Shown: positions 44,443 to 53,921, counted from the first letter of the stretch. The stretch: 64,000 nt of DNA from Bdellovibrionia bacterium (GCA_030427805.1 JAUICP010000007.1:1-64000); one strand, 5' to 3'. Numbers and translations: made by a program. The notes: generated by a model not told the origin, from the letters alone.

Positions 44443-45012
44443 ATGGCGTGGATGCTAATTGTTGAATGGAGTGCCCGACTCATCCTTTTACTTATGATTG
44501 GTTTATCGGTTTGGTCGATCTCGATTATTCTAAATCGTCGGAATTTTTTCTCGCAGTGGAAAAAACTAAAATCAAATAAAGAGATTGAAGAAAAGGGCTT
44601 CGAATACAAAGAGTCCGACGGTGACCCACGCTTGGAGTTTTTAAGTCAGTGCGATGGACTTCCTGAAAAATCCCTCGATCAAGTTTTTACAGCTTTTAAA
44701 AATGATAGTCTTAAAGACTGGGGGCAAGGTCTTAATGTGCTTGGTACCTTGGGCTCGACGACTCCCTTTATTGGTCTACTCGGTACAATCCTTGGCATTA
44801 TAGTTTCTTTTGGTGAACTTTCAGAAAACTCAGCCGATATGAATGCAGTTATGTTTTCGCTGGCAGAAGCACTTATCTTAACTGCGGTGGGTCTGGCTGT
44901 TGCTATTCCAGCGGTCATCGCTTTTAACTATTTTAATAAAAAAATGAATACGATGTTAAGGGATGTCGAGAGCATCAAGGAACGTTATAAGGCGCGCAAG
45001 CAGATAGGGTAA
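44443..45012 (+). CDS. exbB: ExbB/TolQ-type proton channel subunit
   Basis: A 189-residue inner-membrane protein with three helices. The conserved ExbB/MotA block spans the end of the second and third helices: GTLGSTTPFIGLLGTILGII and the SLAEALILTAVGLAVAIPAVIAFN helix-turn-helix typical of the family, ending in basic residues. It forms the proton-conducting complex with ExbD that powers TonB. Shorter than E. coli ExbB (244), lacking part of the N-terminal extension. First gene of a five-gene unit: exbD begins 3 nt after its stop. GGAGG precedes ATG. Confidence 0.93.
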   Translation: MAWMLIVEWSARLILLLMIGLSVWSISIILNRRNFFSQWKKLKSNKEIEEKGFEYKESDGDPRLEFLSQCDGLPEKSLDQVFTAFKNDSLKDWGQGLNVLGTLGSTTPFIGLLGTILGIIVSFGELSENSADMNAVMFSLAEALILTAVGLAVAIPAVIAFNYFNKKMNTMLRDVESIKERYKARKQIG

Positions 45013-45015
45013 CAG

Positions 45016-45435
45016 ATGGCCGGATCGTTTGACTCCGAAGGAGAATCAATAAGTGACATCAACATTACGCCTTTCGTAGATGTGGTGCTTGTTCTGCTCG
45101 TTATTTTCATGGTGACTGCACCTATGATGGTGCAAAAAGTACTGGATGTTCAATTGCCCAATTCTGAAAGTTCGGATACCACACAACCTGATACTCTAGC
45201 AGTTGCCGTGACCTCAAACGGTCAGTTTTTGATTAATGGCAATATTACGACCGATAATGGTCTATTAGATCAGGCGAGTTCGGCCGTTGAACGAAATAAA
45301 AATGTACAAGTTATTATTGCGGCGGACATGGAATCCGCTCACAAGTTCGTAATAAAGGCCATTGACCTAATCAAGCGAGCTGGGGTCGAAAACTTTGCTT
45401 TTCAGGTGACTCGGACAACTGAAGAAATTCAATAG
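45016..45435 (+). CDS. exbD: ExbD-type proton channel subunit
   Basis: A 139-residue protein with one N-terminal transmembrane helix (VDVVLVLLVIFMVTAPM), containing the conserved membrane Asp in the NITPFVDVVLVLL motif, and a periplasmic domain (TLAVAVTSNGQFLINGN) ending in VENFAFQVTR. Length agrees with the family (141). It couples proton flux to TonB together with ExbB. One nucleotide separates its stop from the tonB start. Confidence 0.93.
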   Translation: MAGSFDSEGESISDINITPFVDVVLVLLVIFMVTAPMMVQKVLDVQLPNSESSDTTQPDTLAVAVTSNGQFLINGNITTDNGLLDQASSAVERNKNVQVIIAADMESAHKFVIKAIDLIKRAGVENFAFQVTRTTEEIQ

Positions 45436-45436
45436 A

Positions 45437-46099
45437 ATGAAAATAAACAAAAACGTATTTGTCCTACAGTCTTTTGCGATTCATTTCTTAGGAGCAGCTC
45501 TGGTCCTTATCATAAGCCTATTGAGCACGTCAGAACCTCAATCAGATAAAATTCAGTTTAAAGTTATAGAAAAAGTAGTTGAGCAGAAGAAAGAAGAAGT
45601 ACAAATACAAATTACGCAAAAACCAAAACCAAAGGACCCTCCCAAAGATAAGCCAAAAAAGAAGCCGCGAGAAGTATTCGGTGTTAATAGAAAGTCTATT
45701 ACATCAGAGAAACAAGCGAGCCCTATTGTTAAGCAAGGAAACACGGTCACAAAGGAAGTTGATAATAAAAAACTCAATAAAGATGATCTCGACGAATTGC
45801 CAATTCCAAAGGCGGAGTACTTGGTGACTGAAATGCCGTCGATACTATCTGAGGCAAGGATAAGGTATCCGGAAAAAGCGAAAGAGATGGGCCTTGAAGG
45901 AGTGGTTGTCTTAAGCTTATTGATTGATTCCGAGGGACGAGTTAGAGAGGCTCAAATTGTCGAAGGCTTGACCAACGAAATGGATCAGGAGGCTCTGCGT
46001 GCTATTAAAGATTACCGTTTCAATCCCGCAAAAATTGAAAAAGAAAAGGTTGCAGTTAGGATTAGATATGCCATTCGCTTTGTACTTGAAAATAATTAG
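45437..46099 (+). CDS. tonB: TonB energy-transducing protein
   Basis: A 220-residue periplasm-spanning protein. The N-terminal helix (VLQSFAIHFLGAALVLIISL) anchors it in the inner membrane, a Lys/Pro-rich spacer (KPKPKDPPKDKPKKKP) reaches across the periplasm, and the C-terminal domain (IRYPEKAKEMGLEGVVVLSL, YRFNPA) is the receptor-contacting fold. It passes energy from ExbB/D to the outer-membrane receptor encoded next. The receptor start lies inside the tonB coding region by 32 nt. The gene order argues for a receptor-dedicated system. Confidence 0.94.
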   Translation: MKINKNVFVLQSFAIHFLGAALVLIISLLSTSEPQSDKIQFKVIEKVVEQKKEEVQIQITQKPKPKDPPKDKPKKKPREVFGVNRKSITSEKQASPIVKQGNTVTKEVDNKKLNKDDLDELPIPKAEYLVTEMPSILSEARIRYPEKAKEMGLEGVVVLSLLIDSEGRVREAQIVEGLTNEMDQEALRAIKDYRFNPAKIEKEKVAVRIRYAIRFVLENN

Positions 46100-48347
46100 T
46101 AGCATTCTTTTTAGTCTTTTCGTTTTCATGCATTCAGCCAATGCTGAGCTCGAGCTTAAAGGACAAGTTTTAGAGCGTGGAACAAAAAAACCACTGGCCA
46201 ATGTTAATGTATTTATACTCCCGGAGGGTTTAAAGGCGACAAGCGATAAGGACGGGAATTTCGTTTTTTCGAATGCTCCAAGGGGTGAGCGCGAGTGGAT
46301 TCTGACTGTGACTGGCTATAAGAGAGTCAAAGAAAAGTTTACCTACCAGGGGAACACCTCGAATATTCGAATATTCGTTGAAAAAAACTCTTACGTTGAC
46401 TTTGAAACGACAGTTGTCGGAAGGAGAGAGAAAAAGGAAGCCGCTCGAACTGTTCTAAAGCAAGAAGAGTTTATTACACTCCCCGGTTCTGCGGGTGACC
46501 CAGTTCGGGCCCTAGAAAACTTACCGGGAGTTCTGCAGAGTTTCGACGCGAATGTCGCTATTCAGGGGAGCCCACCCGAAGACACTAAATACCTGATTGA
46601 GGGACATGAGATTCCATTTATATTTCACTTTTTCGGACTCAATACCGTAGCGGTCCCGGAGACTGTGGAGTCCGTCGAGTTTTTGACTGCAGGTTATGGG
46701 CCCGAATATGGAAGAGCATCGAGTGGAATTATTAATTTAAATTTGCGGCAACCGCGCAAGGACCGTAGCTATGGAATGGCCTACATAGATTTTACGGCCT
46801 CAGGCGGATTTTTAGAGGGACGAATAACTGAGGACAAGAAGCAAAGTTACTTCGTTGGGGGTCGATATAGTTATGTTGGAGAAGTTATTAAATTTGCAAG
46901 CGAGCAAATTGACGATGAAGAAGATAGTCCGCCGGCATTTAATACAGCGCCTACCTATTGGGACATAAACCTCACATATCTTAATGAGTCTTGGGAGAAA
47001 ATGAAGTTTCGTTTGATTACATTAGCCTCTCAGGATCGTGTCGAGGCGATTGTCGATGGAGCTGATAACCCCACATTTTCTCGTAGAGTCTTTGGTACCA
47101 CTCGATTTTATCGAGTTATCCCAAAACTCGAATTTGATTTTTCGAGTCGTTCAAAATTTGAGACGTCGTTGGGAGTGGGAACGGATATTAGTGAATTTAA
47201 ACCTGGGGAGCAGGAGTTTTTAATTGATAACTTTCGCCTCAGTTGGCGGTCGAATTACTCGCGAGAAGTGAGTGACATTTATAATTTTAACATCGGAACT
47301 GACTTTATTTTTCAAGATTCGACGGTAGAGACACGAATTGCTCAGAGCTTTTTCAGTCGAAGTGAAATCAACACTCCCTTTGAAATTTCAGATTTAATTA
47401 TAGGTAAGCAAAAGTCGAGTGAATTGCAGCAAGGCTATTTTTTAAGAAATGAATTTCGCCTCTTTTCTCAAAGTCTAAAAGTTCAACCCAACCTTCGATA
47501 CGATTACTTTAAACTGCATAATCGAGGGTACCTTCAGCCGCGACTGAGCGTAATTTATAGTCTCACTGAGGATTCCAGCCTTTATTTTAATTCGGGAATT
47601 TACGTACAACCTGAAAATAGTATTAATTTGTCTGAGGAGTCTGGAAATCCAGATCTTCTACCAACCCAAAGCAATCATTATTCAATTCGCTATGAGCATG
47701 ATTTTCGCCAAGGTAAAAACGATGGTCTGTTGCTGACATCCGGTGTTTTTTATAAGAATCTGAAGGATCTTATTACTGACAGTTCCGAATTAGTCACCCG
47801 TGATGGTGAACAGGTGCCTGAGCGTTTTAGCAATTCTGGAAAAGGCGAAGTCAAGGGCCTCGAAACGCTCCTGCGTTATCAAAAGGGAAAGACGAAAGTT
47901 AACTTTGGTTACACCTACACAGAGAGTACTCGAATTGACCCTCTAACGGGTCAGGAATTTCCCTCTGAACAGGATCAAACCCACAATCTTAATCTAACTG
48001 TCGCCTATTCTTGGGGAAACTGGAATCTGTCCGGACGCTTTCGCTATGTAACGGGTTTACCTAAAACACCCATTGAATCGGGAATCTACTTTGAAAATGC
48101 CGATATTTATCTGCCAGTACAGGGAGAACGATTCTCAGAGAGATTGGGAGATTTTTGGCAATTGGACGCTCGTCTTGATCGCAAGTGGATTTACGATACA
48201 TGGATTCTCTCATTTTACTTAGACATACAAAATATAACGAATCGAGAGAATCCGACCGGTATTGCCTATAGTTTTGATTATTCTGAGCGAGATACAAACA
48301 TGGGGCTGCCTATTTTGCCAAGTTTTGGTGTTAAAGGAGAGTTTTAA
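46068..48347 (+). CDS. TonB-dependent outer-membrane receptor with carboxypeptidase-regulatory-like domain
   Basis: About 759 residues. I start it at ATG 46068 (AGGATTAGAT before it), 32 nt inside tonB; the open frame reaches back to 45999 but that part mirrors tonB. A signal peptide (MPFALYLKIISSILFSLFVF...ANAE) leads to a CarboxypepD_reg-like domain (about 25-105), then the plug (TTVVGRR, ALENLPGVLQSF, VAIQGSPPEDTKYLIEG) and the beta-barrel with a typical terminal aromatic (GVKGEF). Such receptors import siderophores, cobalamin, glycans or metals. The substrate cannot be deduced. Its partner lipoprotein is encoded just downstream. Confidence 0.95.
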   Translation: MPFALYLKIISSILFSLFVFMHSANAELELKGQVLERGTKKPLANVNVFILPEGLKATSDKDGNFVFSNAPRGEREWILTVTGYKRVKEKFTYQGNTSNIRIFVEKNSYVDFETTVVGRREKKEAARTVLKQEEFITLPGSAGDPVRALENLPGVLQSFDANVAIQGSPPEDTKYLIEGHEIPFIFHFFGLNTVAVPETVESVEFLTAGYGPEYGRASSGIINLNLRQPRKDRSYGMAYIDFTASGGFLEGRITEDKKQSYFVGGRYSYVGEVIKFASEQIDDEEDSPPAFNTAPTYWDINLTYLNESWEKMKFRLITLASQDRVEAIVDGADNPTFSRRVFGTTRFYRVIPKLEFDFSSRSKFETSLGVGTDISEFKPGEQEFLIDNFRLSWRSNYSREVSDIYNFNIGTDFIFQDSTVETRIAQSFFSRSEINTPFEISDLIIGKQKSSELQQGYFLRNEFRLFSQSLKVQPNLRYDYFKLHNRGYLQPRLSVIYSLTEDSSLYFNSGIYVQPENSINLSEESGNPDLLPTQSNHYSIRYEHDFRQGKNDGLLLTSGVFYKNLKDLITDSSELVTRDGEQVPERFSNSGKGEVKGLETLLRYQKGKTKVNFGYTYTESTRIDPLTGQEFPSEQDQTHNLNLTVAYSWGNWNLSGRFRYVTGLPKTPIESGIYFENADIYLPVQGERFSERLGDFWQLDARLDRKWIYDTWILSFYLDIQNITNRENPTGIAYSFDYSERDTNMGLPILPSFGVKGEF

Positions 48348-49198
48348 TGAGAAGTAAACTAACTCTATTAATGATCTCAAGCGTACTTTCTTTACTTTTA
48401 ACCTCTTGCAATCGAGCTGAGTTCGAGGAGTTTTCTGAGTTGGGTTCTTTGAGAATTCTCGGAGTCGTTGCCGACAGCCCAGAAGTGGATGGAACGGCTA
48501 CGGGAACTGTCAATATTAGTCTAACCCCAGTAATTAGTGATATTGATGGAGCTGGAAGAACTTTTGCCGTGACGGTAGTCTCTTGTTTAGACACTGGCTT
48601 TGTTCAATCCAGTCAGCCCTCTTGTGAAAATCCAACTGTTGAGGCTTATCCCAATGGAGGAACATTCAATACGACGGGTTTGGCGGCGAGTGATTTCACA
48701 GGGGCAATGGATCCGATTACAATTAGTATAAATAATCCAGCGTCTTTAATTGCCGATTTCAGTTCAACTCGTAGATTCAACGGCGTTTCCTACTTCGTGA
48801 TATTCAACTTGCAGTCAGGAAGTGAGAATTTTACTTTTGTCAAAGAACTCGTCATTACTGAGAGAACGCCTCTCAATCAAAACCCTGTTATTGACTCTAT
48901 TCAATTTAATGGAAGCGCAATCGCAACGGGACCGAGTACTACCGGAGAACTCTCCATGGAGTTTACTCCCGCGGGAGAGCCTGAAACCTACCAAGAGCAA
49001 AGGTCTGACGGTGTCTTGGAATCCATTACAGAATCTTATTTAATAACCTGGTTCTATTCCTCCGGAAAAGTGAGTCCCGGGAGAATTTTGACGGATCAAT
49101 CATCGACCTTTAAGCCCGAGAATTCGACGGCCATTCGCCTTGTGGGAGTTGTAAAAGACCGCCGAGGTGGAACCGCCTTTGTGAACTTGAGTCCCTAG
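48347..49198 (+). CDS. Lipoprotein encoded with the TonB-dependent receptor
   Basis: A 283-residue lipoprotein (lipobox LTSC, about residue 21) whose start overlaps the receptor stop by one base, preceded by AAAGGAG. The mature chain is beta-rich, with PKD/Ig-like spacing (GTVNISLTPVI, TEITFTPAG-like segments, SESYLITWFYSSGKVSPG and TAIRLVGVVKDRRGGTAFVNL). By analogy with SusD-like and BtuG/HusA-type partners it may hold substrate at the cell surface, but it resembles none of them in sequence. Last gene of the exbB operon. Confidence 0.75.
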   Translation: MRSKLTLLMISSVLSLLLTSCNRAEFEEFSELGSLRILGVVADSPEVDGTATGTVNISLTPVISDIDGAGRTFAVTVVSCLDTGFVQSSQPSCENPTVEAYPNGGTFNTTGLAASDFTGAMDPITISINNPASLIADFSSTRRFNGVSYFVIFNLQSGSENFTFVKELVITERTPLNQNPVIDSIQFNGSAIATGPSTTGELSMEFTPAGEPETYQEQRSDGVLESITESYLITWFYSSGKVSPGRILTDQSSTFKPENSTAIRLVGVVKDRRGGTAFVNLSP

Positions 49199-49327
49199 GT
49201 TTGTCAGGAGACTGTTAAGGGCTAATAATCCCGCGTGTAATAAGGATTTCGACCATTGACCAAGTTGCTGGGGCTGACTAGGCTATTTATATGTCGCCAA
49301 TGGATGGTGACTTAAGGGGAAAACTCT

Positions 49328-50098
49328 ATGGATGGATTCAAGAGGCTCCGAATTTTAGGTTGTATTCTATTTGTCTTTGCGGGAATTTCGATCTCAGCTC
49401 AGGCTCAGAATAGACCTCGCCTTTACCCTAACTCTAATTGCCAACAAATTGTCGATCACACCTACTACAGTCTTTGTTATTCAGAGCGCCACGAACAGGC
49501 CAGGTGGGTTATTCACTTTCTCTCGGTCGATAGTATTAATGGTGGCGCTAAGCGAACCAATGATTTTCGAGAAGATCCGCTTGTTGCATCGGGCTCAGCA
49601 GGGCCAGCGGATTACAGTCGAAGTGGATTTGATCGAGGGCATATGGTTCCCGCGGCAGATATGAAGCTCAGTCACCAGTCCATGTCGGAAACTTTTTTCA
49701 TGAGCAATATGTCACCACAAAGGCCCGAGTTTAATCGACAGATTTGGCGTATTCTCGAAGAAACGGTTCGTGATTGGTCTCTGAAGTTGGGTGGGACTTA
49801 TATTGTGACCGCCCCAGTCCTAGAGGACGACCTCCAGCAGCTTCCTTCGGGAGTCTCAATACCCCGCTGGTATTATAAAATTGTCTATGCTCCAGAGCAC
49901 AACCAGATGATTGCCTTCCTCATGCCCAATCAAAGAAACGACGAAAGCATCGATAAGTTTGTTTTAACTGTGAATCAGTTGGAGCAAATGGTAGGAATCG
50001 ACTTCTTTCCGCAGATTAGAGATGATCTCGAGGAACATATCGAAGGCCAAGTCGATTGGGATTTTTGGATCGCAGTTCACAACTTTCAGTTATTTTAA
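49328..50098 (+). CDS. Secreted DNA/RNA non-specific endonuclease
   Basis: A 256-residue enzyme of the NucA/Serratia nuclease type. The signal peptide ends at AQAQ. The active-site block DRGHMVPAADM (His about 103) and NMSPQRPEFNRQIWRILE (the metal-coordinating Asn) are intact. It degrades single- and double-stranded nucleic acids without sequence preference, outside the cytoplasm, perhaps for nutrient recovery. AAGGGG precedes ATG. Two bases separate its stop from the convergent LysR gene. Confidence 0.93.
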   Translation: MDGFKRLRILGCILFVFAGISISAQAQNRPRLYPNSNCQQIVDHTYYSLCYSERHEQARWVIHFLSVDSINGGAKRTNDFREDPLVASGSAGPADYSRSGFDRGHMVPAADMKLSHQSMSETFFMSNMSPQRPEFNRQIWRILEETVRDWSLKLGGTYIVTAPVLEDDLQQLPSGVSIPRWYYKIVYAPEHNQMIAFLMPNQRNDESIDKFVLTVNQLEQMVGIDFFPQIRDDLEEHIEGQVDWDFWIAVHNFQLF

Positions 50099-50100
50099 AA

Positions 50101-50973
50101 TTATTTCGACCACAGCTGTAGGAAGCGTTTGATTTCGTCCTTGATAAAGACCACCAATTCGCTCTCTTCGTTTTTCTGGTAAGAAAGTACGATGTTGTGC
50201 AGATCAAAACTGTTATCCTTTTTTTGAATTTTCTCAAAGGGAACAATTTTTCGAGCCAGTAGGGCCTCTCGTGCGACGAGGTGAGGTAAAAACCCCACTC
50301 CTAGGCCTTGCTCGGTCAGTGAACGCACGGTTTCTAAGTTATCGCAGCGAATAGACTGATTAAACTTATACTTTTTTTGCAAATTCTCTTCGGTTTCACC
50401 AAATGGAAAATAAATAAAGCTGTCTATGAAATCCTGATCGGCCGATGGGGCTTGGTAAAGGCCAAAGGAATCGGAGTAGATAGGTTCGTGAATGAGCTCT
50501 TTTGAGAGTTGCGAGTCGGCGACGACAACGGCGAGATCAAGAGCATCTTTTTGCAGTTTATTAAGCATGTCTTGGCTACGGCCGGTTTCTAAGTAGACCT
50601 TGATTCCGGGTGCAGTTTGTTTGAGGTACTTGAGGAAGCTCGGGAAGAAATAACGAGAAATACTATCGTAAGTACCAATTTGCACAGAACCCTTGTACTT
50701 TTGTTCTTTAGATTTAATTTGGAATTCTACCTGATCAACTTCTTCGAGCATCTTTTTTGCCGACTCGTAGAGAAGTTGACCTTCGAGAGTCAAACTGACT
50801 CCCCGGTTGGACCGCACGAGAAGTTGGGTCCCGAGTACATCTTCAAGTTGTTTGATCACTTTGGTCAGCTGAGGTTGGCCAACGAGTACGTCTTCGCTGG
50901 CCTTCTTGAGAGAACCATTTTCTGCAATACTACAAAAATAAACGAGTTTTCCTAAATGATCTCTCAATCTCAT
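50101..50973 (-). CDS. LysR-family transcriptional regulator
   Basis: A 290-residue regulator. The N-terminal winged helix-turn-helix is standard (IAENGSLKKASEDVLVGQPQLTKVIKQLE, then LGTQLLVRSNRGVSLT), followed by the effector domain (VQIGTYDSISRYFFPSFLKYL, LDLAVVV, GLGVGFLPHLVA). Co-inducer and targets unknown. It is the second gene of a unit headed by the Spondin_N protein, from which it is separated by 10 nt, instead of the usual divergent placement next to its target. AAGGAA precedes the start. Confidence 0.95.
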   Translation of the reverse strand: MRLRDHLGKLVYFCSIAENGSLKKASEDVLVGQPQLTKVIKQLEDVLGTQLLVRSNRGVSLTLEGQLLYESAKKMLEEVDQVEFQIKSKEQKYKGSVQIGTYDSISRYFFPSFLKYLKQTAPGIKVYLETGRSQDMLNKLQKDALDLAVVVADSQLSKELIHEPIYSDSFGLYQAPSADQDFIDSFIYFPFGETEENLQKKYKFNQSIRCDNLETVRSLTEQGLGVGFLPHLVAREALLARKIVPFEKIQKKDNSFDLHNIVLSYQKNEESELVVFIKDEIKRFLQLWSK

Positions 50974-50983
50974 AATATCTTCC

Positions 50984-51631
50984 TTAGAACATCGGTTCGA
51001 TGGTCACAAATGCAAAGGGTTGGTCAAAACCCGGTCCCATCAAACGAGTAATGGGTTGCTTGGGGTTTGTCTCAGGATTGTTAATGCTGTAATTTCCGCC
51101 AACATCACCTTGCTCGGTGCCGCCATCATAGGCGTAAAGTGGTATGCGCACAACTGGAGTGCCGACAAAACCGGTTTCATCGGAGTAAAGTTTGAGTTGA
51201 GAAACTCCAACGACCCAATCCGGACTCGGGGCAATCATTGTTACGAAAGAAAAATAAGGATGGGCCGGACTCACTGTAATGGTAAAAGTTTGTACGGGAG
51301 TCTGACGAATAAAAAGATTCTCCGTGTTCTGCAGGTCACCGGCGAGTCCCATGCGACCCGCTTGCATGACTTCATTGTTAAGAGGTCCGTGATTACCGAG
51401 TTCTGCCACTTGCTCTAAATTTGAATTTGCGATTCCTCCGATTGGGAATGGGAGATACCCGGCATTGTGCGCAACAGCGACAACGGGAGAAAAGTGTGCA
51501 TTTCTCGGTACAGAAATGTGGTCTCTTTGATTCCAGTTAGACTCGAAGGTAATTCGATAGGTCTGGAACATGCTTTGCGCCGAAAGCGGTAAGCTGAGTA
51601 ATAGGCTGAATAGAGCAATTAGTATTTTCAT
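50984..51631 (-). CDS. Secreted Spondin_N-domain protein
   Basis: About 215 residues after choosing ATG 51631 (TAGGGGAG before it, clean signal peptide MKILIALFSLLLSLPLSAQS). The mature chain matches the Spondin_N family: YRITFESNW, HFSPVVAVAHN, HPYFSFVTMIAPSPDWVVGV and the final DGGTEQG segment with its Asp residues. In animals this fold binds metals and matrix; in bacteria it occurs in many marine and predatory species, function unknown. It heads a unit with the LysR regulator. A 7-bp inverted repeat (ACAATTC/GAATTGT) at 51654-51680 lies in its leader. Confidence 0.9.
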   Translation of the reverse strand: MKILIALFSLLLSLPLSAQSMFQTYRITFESNWNQRDHISVPRNAHFSPVVAVAHNAGYLPFPIGGIANSNLEQVAELGNHGPLNNEVMQAGRMGLAGDLQNTENLFIRQTPVQTFTITVSPAHPYFSFVTMIAPSPDWVVGVSQLKLYSDETGFVGTPVVRIPLYAYDGGTEQGDVGGNYSINNPETNPKQPITRLMGPGFDQPFAFVTIEPMF

Positions 51632-51858
51632 TTCGTCTCCCCTAAATTCTTCAGACAATTCGCCCGTGATCGGAGAATTGTTACCGCTATAAAAGCCCTT
51701 TTAGGTCTTCAAAACAAATTCATAAAGTTGATACTGCTATTCCTGAAAAGAATACATGTCTATATTAAATAATGATATGCGTTAGTTGCTTAAAATCCTT
51801 AGCTTTTTAGGAATAGGTAGCTATTATAAAGGGATGAGTTTTGAAGGAAAATAGGTCC

Positions 51859-52557
51859 ATGGAATATCAAGTAAGACTCAATGATCTGCAATTTAAATAT
51901 CCGAAGGGTGGTTTTTCCCTGCGGATTCCGGATTTTCGTTTAAAGCCCAATGAAAGGCTTTTTATTAAGGGACCGAGTGGAAGCGGTAAATCCACATTTT
52001 TGAACCTTGTCAGTGGGGTTTTGAAAGCCAATTCTGGAGAGATCTTCTTTAGAGATGAAAACATGTCTAAGAAGTCGAGTGCCCAATGGGATTTAGTGCG
52101 AGGCGAATACATGGGCTTCATTTTTCAACAGTTTAATTTGCTCCCCTATTTTAATGCCCTAGAGAACGTTATTCTGAGTTGTGAATTTTCTAAGAAAAAG
52201 AAAATTCGTTGTCTCTCGTCTGATGTTGATATGGAAGCAAGACATTTTCTAAAAAGTCTCGATTTATCAGAGGCACAAATTCATCAGGAAGTCAGTCAGC
52301 TCAGTGTTGGACAGCAGCAGAGAGTTGCGGCAGCAAGGGCGCTCATGGGTCAGCCAGAATTAATTATTGCTGATGAACCGACATCAGCCCTTGATTATGA
52401 TTTAAGAGATCAGTTTATTTCTCAGTTGATCAAGCAGTGTGAAAAATCTAAGACGGCCCTTTTATTCGTCAGTCATGACCCTTCAATTAGTCATCACTTC
52501 GATCGAGTTGTCGATATCAGGGAATTAGTCGATCGAAGATCCCAGGCAAGGGTGTGA
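51859..52557 (+). CDS. LolD/MacB-type ABC transporter ATPase
   Basis: A 232-residue ATPase. I start it at ATG 51859; a TTG at 51841 is possible. Walker A is GPSGSGKST, the signature LSVGQQQRVAAARAL and Walker B ELIIADEPTSALD. Type and length match the LolCDE/MacB/FtsE group that drives export or lipoprotein release through FtsX-type permeases. The cognate permease starts 4 nt after the stop. No periplasmic adaptor is encoded. Confidence 0.95.
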   Translation: MEYQVRLNDLQFKYPKGGFSLRIPDFRLKPNERLFIKGPSGSGKSTFLNLVSGVLKANSGEIFFRDENMSKKSSAQWDLVRGEYMGFIFQQFNLLPYFNALENVILSCEFSKKKKIRCLSSDVDMEARHFLKSLDLSEAQIHQEVSQLSVGQQQRVAAARALMGQPELIIADEPTSALDYDLRDQFISQLIKQCEKSKTALLFVSHDPSISHHFDRVVDIRELVDRRSQARV

Positions 52558-52561
52558 TGCA

Positions 52562-53806
52562 ATGATTTTATTACGAATTGCTCTGCGAAGTATTTTGAAT
52601 CGAAAGCTATCGAGTTTTTTAAGCCTCATGTCGATTGCTTTGTCTGTTTGCCTTTTGCTCGGTATCGAGAGAATTAGGTATTCAACTAAACAGAGTTTTG
52701 AAACCACGGTCAGTGGCGTAGATCTCATCATGGGACCGCGAACGGGTCCTCTGAACCTTTTACTCTACTCAGTCTTTCGCATTGGAGATGCCACAAACAA
52801 TTTCGAACAAGAAACCTACAAAGAAATTCTTAAGTCAAAGTCCATCGATTGGTCGATTCCAATTTCCCTCGGAGATTCCCATAAGGGTTTTAAAGTCATT
52901 GGCACGAATCAAAACTATTTTGATCACTATCAATATGGTCAGGGTCGGAAGCTTGAGTTTCGTGCGGGACAGAGTTTTGAAACAATTTTCGAAGTGGTAT
53001 TGGGGAGCCGTGTGGCTCGAAAGCTTAAGTATAAGATTGGTGATTTAATCACTCTCTCCCATGGTACGGGTGATGTGAGCTTTACTCACCACGATAAGTT
53101 TCCCTTTGTCGTCGTGGGAATTTTAAAATCAACACTAACGCCGGTCGATGATTCCCTTCATGTCAACTTAAAGGCTATCGAGGCCCTTCATTGGGATGAA
53201 GAAAAGCAGGATCGTCTCCGCAAGGGAAAAATTAAGGGAAGCGAAATTGATGAAGCGAATGTGACGGCGGCTTTTTTAAAGCTAAAATCCAAAATGGATA
53301 TCTTTAATATGCAAAGGGATATCAATAATTATGAAAAGGAGGCCATCATGGCGGTGATTCCGGGCCTCACTTTGCGAAGTTTGTGGAAGAGTCTCGGCGT
53401 GATTGAAAAGAGTTTGATCGCCATTAGTTTTCTGGTTCTACTCGTATCTCTATTTAGTATTTTAATAAGCTTGCTTGCGAGTTTAAATGAAAGGCGAAGA
53501 GAAATGGCAATCATTCGTTCTCTTGGCGCTTCAAAGGGCTCTGTGTTTTTTCTCTTGATTGTTGAGTCGGTCAGTCTTTGCAGCATGGGAATTTTGCTAG
53601 GACTGGGCATTCTACAAGGGGCTCTTTTTACGGCTAAAGGATTTGTCGAAAGCCGAATTGGCCTCAGTATTTCGCCCTTTAATTTCGCAGAAAATGACAT
53701 TTATTTCATTTTACTGATCTTTGTCGGATCAGTGGCGGCGGGAATCGTCCCTGCCTGGCAAGCATACAGAAATAGCTTGGCTGATGGCCTCATAGTTAAG
53801 ACCTAA
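52562..53806 (+). CDS. FtsX/MacB-type ABC transporter permease
   Basis: A 414-residue membrane protein with the family topology: one helix at 15-35 (IALRSILNRKLSSFLSLM), a large periplasmic domain of about 230 residues with MacB-PCD character (VVLGSRVARKLKYKIGD, KFPFVVVGIL), then three helices near 280-400. It pairs with the ATPase just upstream. Systems of this type move lipoproteins, peptides or signals across the inner membrane. I recall related pairs in marine gammaproteobacteria near metal-related genes, but no metal gene is here. The downstream gene is separated by 115 nt. Confidence 0.9.
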   Translation: MILLRIALRSILNRKLSSFLSLMSIALSVCLLLGIERIRYSTKQSFETTVSGVDLIMGPRTGPLNLLLYSVFRIGDATNNFEQETYKEILKSKSIDWSIPISLGDSHKGFKVIGTNQNYFDHYQYGQGRKLEFRAGQSFETIFEVVLGSRVARKLKYKIGDLITLSHGTGDVSFTHHDKFPFVVVGILKSTLTPVDDSLHVNLKAIEALHWDEEKQDRLRKGKIKGSEIDEANVTAAFLKLKSKMDIFNMQRDINNYEKEAIMAVIPGLTLRSLWKSLGVIEKSLIAISFLVLLVSLFSILISLLASLNERRREMAIIRSLGASKGSVFFLLIVESVSLCSMGILLGLGILQGALFTAKGFVESRIGLSISPFNFAENDIYFILLIFVGSVAAGIVPAWQAYRNSLADGLIVKT

Positions 53807-53921
53807 TGACTGAGTCTTATCAACGACTTAGTCACATCGCCCCTTGAAATTTTCATATCCTAAACCTGGTTTCAGACTTGCAAAATTATTCCATATAAAT
53901 TGCAAATTTGGAGAGAAACCT

